A DNA stretch of 50,181 nucleotides from assembly GCA_029865325.1 (NCBI GenBank), contig JAOUHF010000005.1, positions 1 to 50,181 on the forward strand. The letters are read 5' to 3'. This document shows, one piece after another, positions 20,985 through 28,632 of this stretch (position 1 is the stretch's first letter; each line of letters starts with the position of its first letter). The position numbers and the translations under genes are program-made. Below the pieces are notes generated by a model that saw nothing but the letters and a program-made list of their open reading frames with translations, ran no database searches and had not been told where the DNA came from. The stretch comes from Thermoleophilia bacterium (GTDB lineage: Bacteria; Actinomycetota; Thermoleophilia; Gaiellales; Gaiellaceae).

Positions 20985-20990
20985 AGCCTA
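20985..20990 (-). promoter_or_regulatory. TANNNT -10 box (TAGGCT) upstream of phoD-like gene
   Basis: TAGGCT on the minus strand lies eight bases before the PhoD-like start. It overlaps the stop codon of the upstream ctaG-like gene. Confidence 0.45.
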
Positions 20991-21758
20991 CGCGGCAGTC
21001 GGATGATGGTCAACGTCCTCTCGCCGCTCTTCCTCGGCGAGAAAGCGGAAGAACCAGTACGCGAAGACCGCAAAGAACACGACAGCCTGCTCGACCGCCA
21101 TCAGCATGCCCGCCAACTGTTGATCCTCGAGCGGGTCGAGCCCCCACACACGGTGATGGGCGTTGACGTAGAAGTCGTAGATCGCGTTCGGGACGAGCGC
21201 CATCACTAACCCGATCGGGCTCCCGAGGACAAAGGCCGCGAAGACGTATCCGGCGCGCGCGCCCGAGCCGAGACGGTGCGGCTCGTCCTGGAAGACGCAC
21301 CACCACATCGCCACTCCCGTGAAGAGGTACAGCGCATGCTCGAGATGCAGAAGCGTGCTCGGGTTCTCGAGCGCTGCGTCGTAGATCCAGGGGAGGTGCC
21401 AGATCATGTAGTTCGCGAGCCACAGCGGGAGCGCGACCGCGGGGTGCGTGAGCGCGTGGACGAGGCCACGGCGGGTGAGCCGCGCGGCGAGCGCAGGTGG
21501 GATCCCGAGCACGACGAGGAGCGGCGCCCACTCGGCCAGAACGACGTTCTGGAGAAGATGGACTGTCAGCAGGAAGTGCATCGAGAGCGTGTGGATCGGG
21601 GTGACGCTGACGGCGAGGAGCAGCGCCATCGCGGCGAGGAAGCATCCGATGCGCCAGCGCGGCGCCGGATAGCCGCGGAGCGCGAGAAAGTACGCGGCCG
21701 TGATGAGTGGGACGAGGATGAGCGCCTCGGAGGTCCACGTCCACGCATACGGATCCAC
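20988..21758 (-). CDS. ctaG: CtaG-type cytochrome c oxidase assembly membrane protein
   Basis: A 256-residue integral membrane protein of the caa3_CtaG family, needed for maturation of the copper centre of cytochrome c oxidase. About seven membrane segments are visible. Conserved histidine-containing segments include TPIHTLSMHFLLTVHLLQN, ANYMIWHLPWIYD and LHLEHALYLFTG, followed by FVLGSPIGLVMAL and WGLDPLEDQQLAG. The GTG start at 21758 is favoured by TAGCGT seven bases upstream. No oxidase structural genes are in the window. The C-terminus is acidic and cytoplasmic. Confidence 0.9.
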   Translation of the reverse strand: MDPYAWTWTSEALILVPLITAAYFLALRGYPAPRWRIGCFLAAMALLLAVSVTPIHTLSMHFLLTVHLLQNVVLAEWAPLLVVLGIPPALAARLTRRGLVHALTHPAVALPLWLANYMIWHLPWIYDAALENPSTLLHLEHALYLFTGVAMWWCVFQDEPHRLGSGARAGYVFAAFVLGSPIGLVMALVPNAIYDFYVNAHHRVWGLDPLEDQQLAGMLMAVEQAVVFFAVFAYWFFRFLAEEERREDVDHHPTAA

Positions 21759-21765
21759 GGGCGCT

Positions 21766-21771
21766 ACGCTA
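21766..21771 (-). promoter_or_regulatory. TANNNT -10 box (TAGCGT) for ctaG
   Basis: TAGCGT on the minus strand lies seven bases before the GTG start of ctaG, between that gene and the divergent tRNA-Gly. Confidence 0.45.
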
Positions 21772-21778
21772 ACCGGGC

Positions 21779-21851
21779 GCGGGCGTAGCTCAGTTGGTAG
21801 AGCGCCAGCCTTCCAAGCTGGATGTCACCGGTTCGAGCCCGGTCGCCCGCT
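21779..21851 (+). tRNA. tRNA-Gly (anticodon TCC)
   Basis: A 73-base cloverleaf: acceptor GCGGGCG pairs with CGCCCGC; D arm GCTCAGTTGGTAGAGC; anticodon loop CTTCCAA with anticodon TCC; T arm CCGGTTCGAGCCCGG. No encoded CCA. Confidence 0.95.
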
Positions 21852-21907
21852 TCCCGCCGTCAACCCCGAACGCTGCCACGAACGTTACGAGCATCGCGGT
21901 CGACACC

Positions 21908-21935
21908 TTGCGCAGAGGCTGAATCGATCTACACT
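21908..21935 (+). promoter_or_regulatory. Possible sigma-70 promoter for the Kelch-like gene
   Basis: TTGCGC (21908-21913) and TACACT (21930-21935) are separated by 16 bases. They would give a leader of about 60 bases before ATG 22003, consistent with the clear ribosome binding site there. Confidence 0.35.
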
Positions 21936-22002
21936 CTGCCCCGGGGAGAGGGTCGGCGCTCGCGCGCCGAATCCTCACAAGGGGATTCAAAAAGGGGAGA
22001 CC

Positions 22003-23226
22003 ATGAGGAAGTGGATTGCGAGCGTCGCCGCTGCGACTGCGGTGGCAGGACTGACGAGCGTCGCCGCCGGGGGTGGCGGAGCAACGGACCTCTCGTCCTA
22101 TCAGTGGACGAAGATCCGCGGGAACACACCTGCGTCCTCGAGCATGTGGGCGCCTCGCGCGGGGTTGCAGGCCGTCGAGCTGCGGAACGACCTCTACGTG
22201 ATGGGCGGCCGCGGCGCGTTCAACCCATTCGGCACCCAGCTCTACGACGACGTCTGGAAGAGCTCCGATCTCGGCAAGACCTGGTCGAAGACCGCCGACG
22301 GCGCCCGCTCCTGGCCGGCGCGCGGGTACTTCGGCGCCGTACGTCAGGGCGACGACATCGTGATCATGGGCGGCCAGAACTTCGACACCCTGCCCAACTT
22401 CGGGTTCCCGGGGTGCCCGGGGCTTCCGCCCGGCGTCCCGTGCTTCCCCTTCATCCCGAATTCGACCTTCTTCAACGACGTCTGGCGTAGCCGCGATGGC
22501 ACGAACTGGTCGCGCGCCACCGAGCACGCCGGGTGGACCGGTCGCGCCGGTCTCAGCGCGGTCGTGCATCGCGGAGAGATCTACGTGCTCGGCGGAAGCC
22601 AGGGCGACGACTCGTCCACGGGCGGCACGGGTCGAGTCCTCTACAACGACGTATGGAAGTCGCGCGACGGGCGCAGCTGGACGCAGGTGACCCCTGCTGC
22701 CCGGTGGGCGCCCCGCGCCGGGGCCGCTGTGCTCGTCAAGGACGGGTTCATCTATCTCCTCGGGGGAGAGCGTGGCTTCACCTGCGGGGGCAACCCGTTC
22801 TGCGACGCCGAGCGCGACCTCTACTTCAGCGACGTCTGGCGATCTCGCGACGGTGCGAGCTGGGAGCGGGTGACCGCGAGCGCAGGGTGGTCGCCACGGC
22901 CCGGGCACCAGTGCGCCGTGCTGATCAACCAGATCGCGTGCTTCGGCGGCTACGGAGAGCCAGTGAACCCGACGGACATCTGGGCTAGCAAGGACGGCGC
23001 CACATGGACGGAGCTCACGCCTCCCGCGTCCCCGCCCTGGAAGGCCGACGCAGACGGTGCCAAGTACGACTTCGACGCGCTTTCAGTCGAGGGCGGCCCC
23101 GGTGGCATGCGACCGTCGATCATGACGTTCGGCGGCGATCGGGAGCGGTTCGAGCTGCCGCCGAACGTGAACGCAATGAGGCTCGACAACGACGTCTGGC
23201 GCATGAGTCCGCCGAAGGGCCCGTAA
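22003..23226 (+). CDS. Secreted Kelch-like beta-propeller protein
   Basis: A 407-residue exported protein. A signal peptide (about 1-25, MRKWIASVAAATAVAGLTS) is followed by five or more repeats of about 60 residues. Each carries a W-x-x-R-x-G pattern, a G-G-x loop (YVMGG, VIMGG, YVLGG, YLLGG, ACFGG) and an N-D-V-W-[KR]-S-x-D-G-x-x-W strand (for example YNDVWKSRDGRSWTQVT). This is a Kelch-type propeller with BNR-like Asp-box character, probably for extracellular ligand or glycan binding. No catalytic or cell-wall-anchoring motif is seen. Upstream AGGGGAG supports ATG 22003, and a 12-base-pair terminator hairpin follows at 23239. Confidence 0.8.
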   Translation: MRKWIASVAAATAVAGLTSVAAGGGGATDLSSYQWTKIRGNTPASSSMWAPRAGLQAVELRNDLYVMGGRGAFNPFGTQLYDDVWKSSDLGKTWSKTADGARSWPARGYFGAVRQGDDIVIMGGQNFDTLPNFGFPGCPGLPPGVPCFPFIPNSTFFNDVWRSRDGTNWSRATEHAGWTGRAGLSAVVHRGEIYVLGGSQGDDSSTGGTGRVLYNDVWKSRDGRSWTQVTPAARWAPRAGAAVLVKDGFIYLLGGERGFTCGGNPFCDAERDLYFSDVWRSRDGASWERVTASAGWSPRPGHQCAVLINQIACFGGYGEPVNPTDIWASKDGATWTELTPPASPPWKADADGAKYDFDALSVEGGPGGMRPSIMTFGGDRERFELPPNVNAMRLDNDVWRMSPPKGP

Positions 23227-23238
23227 CGAGCTGAAACC

Positions 23239-23266
23239 GCGGAGGCGCAGACCCCTGCGCCTCCGC
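23239..23266 (+). terminator. Terminator hairpin after the Kelch-like gene
   Basis: GCGGAGGCGCAG and CTGCGCCTCCGC form a perfect 12-base-pair stem with an ACCC loop, 12 bases after the stop. The 3' flank is GCCCTCCTT rather than a T-run. Confidence 0.65.
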
Positions 23267-23358
23267 GCCCTCCTTGCCGTCGGACGGACGGGCACGACAT
23301 AGGAAACGGGACGACCGCACCGAAACGGCACCCCAATGACTGATTCGGAGGTCAACTG

Positions 23359-24051
23359 ATGGATCATCCCCTGGGCGTACGCCTCGGTGCCGAAGCGCTC
23401 GGAACATTCCTCTTCTTCTTCCTCGGCTTCAGCGGGATCGCTGTTGTCGTGGACATCGGCGCCGAGGCGATCACGCCGCTCGGTGTGGCGGCCGGCTTCG
23501 GCTTCGGTCTCGCGCTTGCGATCACGGCGTTCGGTCACATCTCGGGCGGGCACTTCAACCCAGCGGTAAGCACAGGACTCGCCATCGCAGGGAAGTTCCC
23601 CAGCCGCGACGTCGTCCCGTACTGGATCGCCCAGCTCGTCGGCGGGTTCGGCGCGGTCCTCGTGATGGCGATCGTCTACTCGAGCGACGTCACCGACGCC
23701 CTCGGCACACAGCCGGGCAGCGGGATCGACAACTGGGCCGCGCTCGTACTCGAGATCATCGCGACGGCGCTCTTCGTGATGGTCATCCTCACCGTCGCCA
23801 CCGACGACCGCGCCGCGTGGAAGGGCGTGATGGCGCCGTTTTTGATCGGACTGTTCATCTTCACCGCCGCGACAACCGTCGGCCCGGCGTCGGGTGGATC
23901 CTTCAACCCGGCGCGATCGCTCGATCCCGTCCTCTACAACCAGGAGTGGGGCGACGTGTGGATCTACATCGTCGGCCCACTCGCGGGCGGCATCCTCGGG
24001 GGTGCGATCTGGACATATCTCGTCGCCCGCCGCGAGCCTGCGACCGCGTAG
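23359..24051 (+). CDS. Aquaporin (MIP family channel)
   Basis: A 230-residue six-helix channel for water or small neutral solutes. Both NPA boxes are intact: SGGHFNPAVSTG (about residue 69) and SGGSFNPARSLDP (about 184). The arginine after the second NPA is the selectivity-filter Arg. It resembles AqpZ/actinobacterial aquaporins more than glycerol facilitators, because the D-P-A-R glycerol signature is absent. Start ATG 23359 has GGAGG nine bases upstream. A T-rich terminator follows. Confidence 0.9.
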   Translation: MDHPLGVRLGAEALGTFLFFFLGFSGIAVVVDIGAEAITPLGVAAGFGFGLALAITAFGHISGGHFNPAVSTGLAIAGKFPSRDVVPYWIAQLVGGFGAVLVMAIVYSSDVTDALGTQPGSGIDNWAALVLEIIATALFVMVILTVATDDRAAWKGVMAPFLIGLFIFTAATTVGPASGGSFNPARSLDPVLYNQEWGDVWIYIVGPLAGGILGGAIWTYLVARREPATA

Positions 24052-24078
24052 CTCGAGCACAAGTCACACGCGAGTGAG

Positions 24079-24111
24079 GGGCGGCCAAAGAGCCGCCCTT
24101 CGCGCTTCTTT
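24079..24111 (+). terminator. Rho-independent terminator after aquaporin
   Basis: GGGCGGC and GCCGCCC form a seven-base-pair stem around CAAAGA, followed by the pyrimidine-rich TTCGCGCTTCTTT. It also overlaps the 3' end of the convergent small membrane protein gene. Confidence 0.7.
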
Positions 24112-24499
24112 AGTGGAGTGAGAGGAATTCGCCGAGGACGAACATCACCCAGAACGCCCCGAAGAGCAGCGGCCCGAGCAGCAGAATCGATCGCTCACCC
24201 TTGACGACGGCGACGACGCCTGCGGCAAGGGCAGTCGCGACGGCAACTGCGCCCGACAGCCCGAGGGCGAGACTTGCGCCCCAGCCCGGGTCCGTGATGA
24301 CGGCAGCCCCGATCACACCGAGGATCGGGAGCAGCACGACGACACCAGCGGCAAGACCGACGGCCCACCAGCCGAGCCGGGCATTGAGGGAGCGCAAGAA
24401 AGCGCCGCGGGCCTGACGAGTGTGTGAAACCCCGCATGACGGACACGAAACACCTCCTGTGCCACCCGGAGCGTGCCTCCCCGAGAATGACTCGGACAT
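24110..24499 (-). CDS. Small membrane protein with N-terminal CPSCG zinc-ribbon-like motif
   Basis: A 129-residue protein of unknown function. Residues about 18-22 read CPSCG, half of a zinc ribbon. Three hydrophobic segments follow: GWWAVGLAAGVVVLLPILGVIGAA, SLALGLSGAVAVATALAAGVV, and LLLGPLLFGAFWVMFVLGEFL. The start is uncertain. ATG 24499 gives the full motif, but an AGGAGG just inside the frame points at a GTG in another frame, so the N-terminus may be mis-set. It follows acr3 by 26 bases on the same strand and might be cotranscribed with the arsenic genes. Confidence 0.55.
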   Translation of the reverse strand: MSESFSGRHAPGGTGGVSCPSCGVSHTRQARGAFLRSLNARLGWWAVGLAAGVVVLLPILGVIGAAVITDPGWGASLALGLSGAVAVATALAAGVVAVVKGERSILLLGPLLFGAFWVMFVLGEFLSLH

Positions 24500-24525
24500 C
24501 CGTCGAGGTGCGCAGCGTTGCGGAG

Positions 24526-25680
24526 CTAGCCGAGCGTGCCTGCCGCCGACGCTGCGGGCGGTTGGTCGACCGTGTTTCGGCTTCCGCGCGGCTCGGGCCA
24601 CGCGAGCCGACGACGCAGCCAGAGCGCGACGTATACGAGCGCGATGAGCACGGGGACCTCGATGAGCGGGCCCACGACCCCAGCGAGCGCCTGACCGGAG
24701 GCGGCGCCGAAGACGCCGACGGCAACCGCGATCGCGAGCTCGAAGTCGTTGGACGCCACGGTGAACGAGAGCGCCGCGGTCTGTGGGTAGGGGAACCCCA
24801 TGAGCCGGCCGGAGGCGAAGCCGGCGACCCACATGACCGCGAAGTAGACGAGCAAGGGGACGGCGATCAAGACGACGTCGAGCGGCTGTGAGGTGATCTC
24901 CTCACCCTGGATCGCGAAGAGCAGAACGATCGTGAAGAGGAGGCCGTACAGCGTGAGCGGGGCGATCCGGGGGATGAAACGCTGCTCGTACCAGTCGCGC
25001 CCACGTCGGCGGATCCCGATCAACCGTGTCAGGTAGCCGGCGACGAGCGGGATGCCGAGGAAGATCAGAACGGTGCGGGCGACCTCCCAGATCCCGACCT
25101 CGAACCCCTGCGTGTCGAAGCCGAGCCAGCCCGGGAGAAGAGTGAGGTAGAAGTAGCCGAGAAGCGCGTAGGCGACGACCTGGAAGATCGCGTTGAAGAC
25201 GACGAGGACTGCTGCCCGCTCGCGGTCGCCGAGCGCGATGTCGTTCCAGACGAGCACCATCGCGATGCAGCGGGCGAGGCCGACGATGATCACGCCGGTT
25301 CGGTAAGCGGGCTGGTCGGCGAGGAAGATCCAGGCGAGCGCGAACATGAGCGCCGGCCCGACGATCCAGGAGAGGAAGAGCGAGACGCCGAAGAAGCGCC
25401 CGTTGCCGACACCGTCGTCGCTCATGCGCCCGAGATCCTCGTAGCGCACCTTCGCCAGCACCGGGTACATCATCACGAGCAGCCCGAGCGCGATCGGCAG
25501 CGAGACCGTGCCGACCTGGAGTGTCTCGAGCCCGTCGTTCAGGCTCGGCACCAGCGTTCCGAGCAGGAGTCCGCCGGCCATGGCGAGCGCGATCCAGAGC
25601 GGTAGGTAGCGGTCGAGGCGCGAGAGTCGCGCGAGGACGGCTCCGTCGTCCGCCGAGCCGCTCCGATCAGCGACCGTCAT
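24526..25680 (-). CDS. acr3: Arsenite efflux transporter Acr3
   Basis: A 384-residue membrane protein of the ACR3 (bile acid:sodium symporter-related) family that exports arsenite using the proton gradient. About ten membrane segments are visible. The conserved cysteine is in GLARCIAMVLVWNDIALGD and the conserved glutamate in FTVASNDFELAIAVAVG, both needed for transport in this family. It starts at ATG 25680, overlapping the arsC 3' end by 14 bases. It is the terminal core gene of an arsR-arsC-acr3 operon on the minus strand. Confidence 0.93.
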   Translation of the reverse strand: MTVADRSGSADDGAVLARLSRLDRYLPLWIALAMAGGLLLGTLVPSLNDGLETLQVGTVSLPIALGLLVMMYPVLAKVRYEDLGRMSDDGVGNGRFFGVSLFLSWIVGPALMFALAWIFLADQPAYRTGVIIVGLARCIAMVLVWNDIALGDRERAAVLVVFNAIFQVVAYALLGYFYLTLLPGWLGFDTQGFEVGIWEVARTVLIFLGIPLVAGYLTRLIGIRRRGRDWYEQRFIPRIAPLTLYGLLFTIVLLFAIQGEEITSQPLDVVLIAVPLLVYFAVMWVAGFASGRLMGFPYPQTAALSFTVASNDFELAIAVAVGVFGAASGQALAGVVGPLIEVPVLIALVYVALWLRRRLAWPEPRGSRNTVDQPPAASAAGTLG

Positions 25681-26080
25681 CCGTTGCGTCCGTATCGTCC
25701 AGCTCGGGGAGCAAGCGCTCGATCCGTGAGGCGATCTCATCGCGGATGGTGCGTGTCTCGGCAAGGCTCTTGCCGGCCGGGTCGTCGAGGTCCCAGTCGA
25801 GGTAGCGCTTGCCGGGGATGTACGGGCAGGCGTCGCCGCAACCCATGCTCACCACGACGTCCGCCCACTCGGCATCCGCGCGGCCGAGTCGGTGCGGTGT
25901 GCGTTCAGCGAGGTCGACGCCGAACTCGCGCATCGCCCCGACTACTTCGGGGTGAATGTCCTCCGCCGGTGCGGAACCTGCGGAGCGCACCTCATGCGCG
26001 CCGTCCGCCACAAGCCGGAAGAGCGCTTCGGCCATTTGCGACCGGCCGGCGTTGTGCACACAGACGAAGAGGACGTTCAT
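25667..26080 (-). CDS. arsC: Arsenate reductase, thioredoxin-coupled (LMW-PTP type)
   Basis: A 137-residue enzyme reducing arsenate to arsenite so that Acr3 can export it. The P-loop CVHNAGRSQMAEALF has nucleophile cysteine 7. The redox pair lies in MGCGDACPYIPGKRYLDWDLDDPAGK, matching the Cys82/Cys89 relay of Staphylococcus ArsC, which is recycled by thioredoxin rather than mycothiol. ATG 26080 overlaps the arsR stop by four bases. A thioredoxin gene is encoded at 31784. Confidence 0.92.
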   Translation of the reverse strand: MNVLFVCVHNAGRSQMAEALFRLVADGAHEVRSAGSAPAEDIHPEVVGAMREFGVDLAERTPHRLGRADAEWADVVVSMGCGDACPYIPGKRYLDWDLDDPAGKSLAETRTIRDEIASRIERLLPELDDTDATDDGR

Positions 26081-26430
26081 GCAGCACGGTCCGAAACAAC
26101 GGCCGGGCCGCAGACGAGCTCGCCGAGACGGTCGAGCGCACCTGCCACCAGGCGGTAGTAGGAGAATCGGCCGCGACGCTCCCGCTCAAGGAGACCAGCG
26201 TCGACCAGAAGCTTCAAGTGGTAGCTGACCGTCGGCTGAGCGAGCCCGAGTGCCGGCATCAGCTTGCAGACACACACCGCGTCCTCGGCGCCCACGAGCA
26301 GGTTGAGGATCTGCACCCGGTGGCGGTCGGCGACCGCCTTGAACAACCGCTCCAGCTCGACCGCCTGCGCCGCGGTCAACGTCGGCCGGACCAGTGGGCT
26401 GCAGCAGTCGATCAGCGACCTCGGGGGCAT
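26077..26430 (-). CDS. arsR: ArsR-family arsenic-responsive repressor
   Basis: A 117-residue winged-helix repressor of the ArsR/SmtB family. The recognition helix is LGLAQPTVSYHLKLLVDAGLL and the wing follows with RRGRFSYYRL. Likely As(III)-binding cysteines are CVCKL in helix 3 (the classical ELCVCDL site) plus an N-terminal DCCSP pair, so the effector site may use three or four thiols. It is the first gene of the operon, with a palindromic AT-rich region immediately upstream that is the probable operator. Confidence 0.9.
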   Translation of the reverse strand: MPPRSLIDCCSPLVRPTLTAAQAVELERLFKAVADRHRVQILNLLVGAEDAVCVCKLMPALGLAQPTVSYHLKLLVDAGLLERERRGRFSYYRLVAGALDRLGELVCGPAVVSDRAA

Positions 26431-26436
26431 GGGAGC

Positions 26437-26469
26437 AGACTACTACTATTCATCGATGTTTTTGGATGA
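26437..26469 (-). promoter_or_regulatory. ars promoter and candidate ArsR operator
   Basis: On the minus strand TAGTCT (26437-26442) lies six bases before the arsR start. Just upstream is a rare AT-rich patch with the perfect palindrome CATCGATG (26451-26458) and an outer TCATC/GATGA inverted pair (26450-26454 and 26465-26469). Its position around the -10 fits autorepression. Operator identity is inference. Confidence 0.45.
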
Positions 26470-26607
26470 GTCACTTGCCGCAACGTGCGCTCGCGAGCTC
26501 TCGGATGTCGTGACGACGCCGGTCGAGCGATCGTCGGAGAACCCCTCCCCGCGCGACGAGGCGACAACGAGCGCGGCTGCGGTTGCGAAGAGCGCTGATC
26601 TCGCCAG

Positions 26608-26681
26608 TCGGGGCGGACAGACTTGAACTGTCGGCCTCCCGCTCCCAAAGCGGGCGCTCTACCAGGCTGAGCTACGCCCCG
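26608..26681 (-). tRNA. tRNA-Pro (anticodon TGG)
   Basis: A 74-base cloverleaf on the minus strand: acceptor CGGGGCG pairs with CGCCCCG; D arm GCTCAGCCTGGTAGAGC; anticodon loop TTTGGGA with anticodon TGG; T arm GACAGTTCAAGTCTGTC. No encoded CCA. Confidence 0.95.
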
Positions 26682-26702
26682 AGTCGGCACAGTGTAGGCG
26701 GA

Positions 26703-26708
26703 TAGCCT
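26703..26708 (+). promoter_or_regulatory. TANNNT -10 box (TAGCCT)
   Basis: TAGCCT lies eight bases before ATG 26717 of the DMT transporter gene. Confidence 0.45.
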
Positions 26709-26716
26709 GCCACCCT

Positions 26717-27664
26717 ATGGTCGACGCCCCCACGCTGCTCCCCGAGGGGCGACCGGACGACAAGACGAGACTCGGCTACGCGATGGTCGCGACCGCTGCC
26801 ACGCTGTTCGCCGTCAACGGGAGCGTCTCCAAGGTCGTCCTCGGCTCGGGGCTCTCGTCGCTCGAGCTCGCGCAGATCCGGAACACCTGCGCCGCGATCC
26901 TGTTCCTCGCCTTTCTCCTCGTCGTCGCACCCTCGCGGCTGCGGGTCGGTCGCCGGGAGCTCTTGTTCCTCATCGCGTTCGGACTCGTCGGGATCGCGCT
27001 CGTGCAGTGGCTCTACTTCGTGGCGATCGAGAACCTGCCGGTCGGCGTTGCGCTCCTCATCGAATTCACGGCCCCGCTCTTCGTCGCGCTGTTCGCGCGA
27101 TTCGTCTACAAGGAGCACATCCGCAGGCGAATCTGGGTCGCGGTTGCGCTCTGCCTCACCGGGCTCGCACTCGTGGTCGAGCTGTGGGCGGGCGTCGCCT
27201 TCAGCACAGTGGGCGTCACGGCAGCGTTCGGTGGCGCGCTTGCCCTCACGGCGTACCTCCTCATGGCCGAACGCGAGCGACGGCACCGCGACGCCGCCTC
27301 GCTCTCGTTCTACGGCTTCCTCGTCGCCGCCCTGCTGTGGGCCGTAATCCAGCCGCTCTGGGAGTTCCCGTGGGATGTCCTAGGGGAAAACGTGTCGCTC
27401 CAGGGCAACCTCTCCGAATACTCCGCACCCGTCTGGGCACTCGTGAGCTTCATCGTCGTGATCGGGACGATGGTCACGTTCTCGCTCCTGACGGGATCGC
27501 TTCGGCACATCAGTGCGACCCGTGCATCAATCGTGGCGACGCTCGAACCCGTCGTCGCCACCGTCGTCGCCTGGGCCTGGCTCGGAGAGACCTTCGGGCC
27601 GACCCAGCTCATCGGCGGGGGGATCGTGATCGCCGGCATTTTCGTCGCCCAGTCGGCTCGCTGA
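26717..27664 (+). CDS. EamA/DMT-family transporter
   Basis: A 315-residue membrane protein with ten predicted helices arranged as two EamA repeats (about 20-150 and 160-300). Repeat signatures are NGSVSKVVLGSGLSSLELAQIRN in the first half and GSLRHISATRASIVATLEPVVATVVAW in the second. These proteins export amino acids or other metabolites in the drug/metabolite transporter superfamily; the substrate is not predictable. ispH follows 14 bases later on the same strand but has its own -10 box. Confidence 0.85.
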   Translation: MVDAPTLLPEGRPDDKTRLGYAMVATAATLFAVNGSVSKVVLGSGLSSLELAQIRNTCAAILFLAFLLVVAPSRLRVGRRELLFLIAFGLVGIALVQWLYFVAIENLPVGVALLIEFTAPLFVALFARFVYKEHIRRRIWVAVALCLTGLALVVELWAGVAFSTVGVTAAFGGALALTAYLLMAERERRHRDAASLSFYGFLVAALLWAVIQPLWEFPWDVLGENVSLQGNLSEYSAPVWALVSFIVVIGTMVTFSLLTGSLRHISATRASIVATLEPVVATVVAWAWLGETFGPTQLIGGGIVIAGIFVAQSAR

Positions 27665-27666
27665 CA

Positions 27667-27672
27667 TACCCT
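27667..27672 (+). promoter_or_regulatory. TANNNT -10 box (TACCCT) for ispH
   Basis: TACCCT lies six bases before ATG 27679, so ispH may be transcribed independently of the transporter gene as a leaderless mRNA. Confidence 0.45.
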
Positions 27673-27678
27673 GTTCCC

Positions 27679-28632
27679 ATGGTGGAACGAGTTCTCCTGG
27701 CATCTCCGCGCGGCTACTGCGCCGGCGTCGAGCGTGCCGTCGAGACGGTCGAGCTCGCGCTCGAGCACTACGGTGCTCCCGTCTACGTGCGCAAGCAGAT
27801 CGTCCACAACATCCACGTTGTCCGTGATCTCGAGGCGCGCGGGGCGATCTTCGTCGACGAGGAGACGGAGGTGCCCGAGGGCGCAACGGTGGTCTACTCG
27901 GCCCACGGCGTCGCACCCACCGTGTTCGAGAACTCGGCCCGCCTGGGGCACAACGTCATCGACGCGGTCTGCCCGCTCGTGACCAAAGTGCATGTCCAGG
28001 CTCGTCGCTACGCGGAGGAGGGCTACACCGTCGTGCTCATCGGCCACGCGGGACACGAGGAGGTCGTCGGCACGATGGGCGAGGCCCCCGACGCAACGGT
28101 TCTGGTGCAGACCGTCGACGAAGCCGAGGCGCTCGATCTCCCCGCGGACACCAGGCTCGCGTACGTGACCCAGACGACCCTCTCGGTCGACGAGACCGGT
28201 GAGATCATCACGACGCTCCGTCGCCGCTTCCCCGAGATTCGCGCGCCGCGCAAGGAGGACATCTGCTACGCGACCTCCAACCGCCAGTGGGCGGTCAAGG
28301 AGATGCTTCCGGAGATCGACCTGCTCCTCGTGATCGGCTCGCGCAACTCGTCGAACTCGAACCGGCTCGTCGAGACTTCCCGCGCCATGGGTACTCACGC
28401 CTACCTGATCGACGACGAGACCGAGATCGACGAGGCGTGGGTCGACGGTGCGACGACAGTAGGCATCACCTCAGGTGCGTCAGCGCCCGAAAAGCTCGTT
28501 ACGCGCGTCTGCGACTGGTTCCGCGCACGTGGAGTGACGAGCATCGAGCCGTATCGGCTCGTGGAGGAGGACGTCACGTTCCGCCTCCCGGTCGAGCTCC
28601 GCCGCGAGCTCGAGCTCGCCTCGAAGCGCTAG
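27679..28632 (+). CDS. ispH: 4-hydroxy-3-methylbut-2-enyl diphosphate reductase
   Basis: A 317-residue iron-sulfur enzyme catalysing the last step of the MEP pathway, giving isopentenyl and dimethylallyl diphosphate. The three cluster cysteines are in SPRGYCAGVERAV, VIDAVCPLVTKVH and EDICYATSNRQ. Substrate-binding histidines are in YSAHGVAP and LIGHAGHEEV, with TQTTLSVDET and GSRNSSNSNRL near the C-terminal half. ATG 27679 fits both the family N-terminus (MVERVLLASPRG) and the upstream -10 box. The gene's 3' end overlaps the convergent ileS by four bases. Confidence 0.96.
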   Translation: MVERVLLASPRGYCAGVERAVETVELALEHYGAPVYVRKQIVHNIHVVRDLEARGAIFVDEETEVPEGATVVYSAHGVAPTVFENSARLGHNVIDAVCPLVTKVHVQARRYAEEGYTVVLIGHAGHEEVVGTMGEAPDATVLVQTVDEAEALDLPADTRLAYVTQTTLSVDETGEIITTLRRRFPEIRAPRKEDICYATSNRQWAVKEMLPEIDLLLVIGSRNSSNSNRLVETSRAMGTHAYLIDDETEIDEAWVDGATTVGITSGASAPEKLVTRVCDWFRARGVTSIEPYRLVEEDVTFRLPVELRRELELASKR

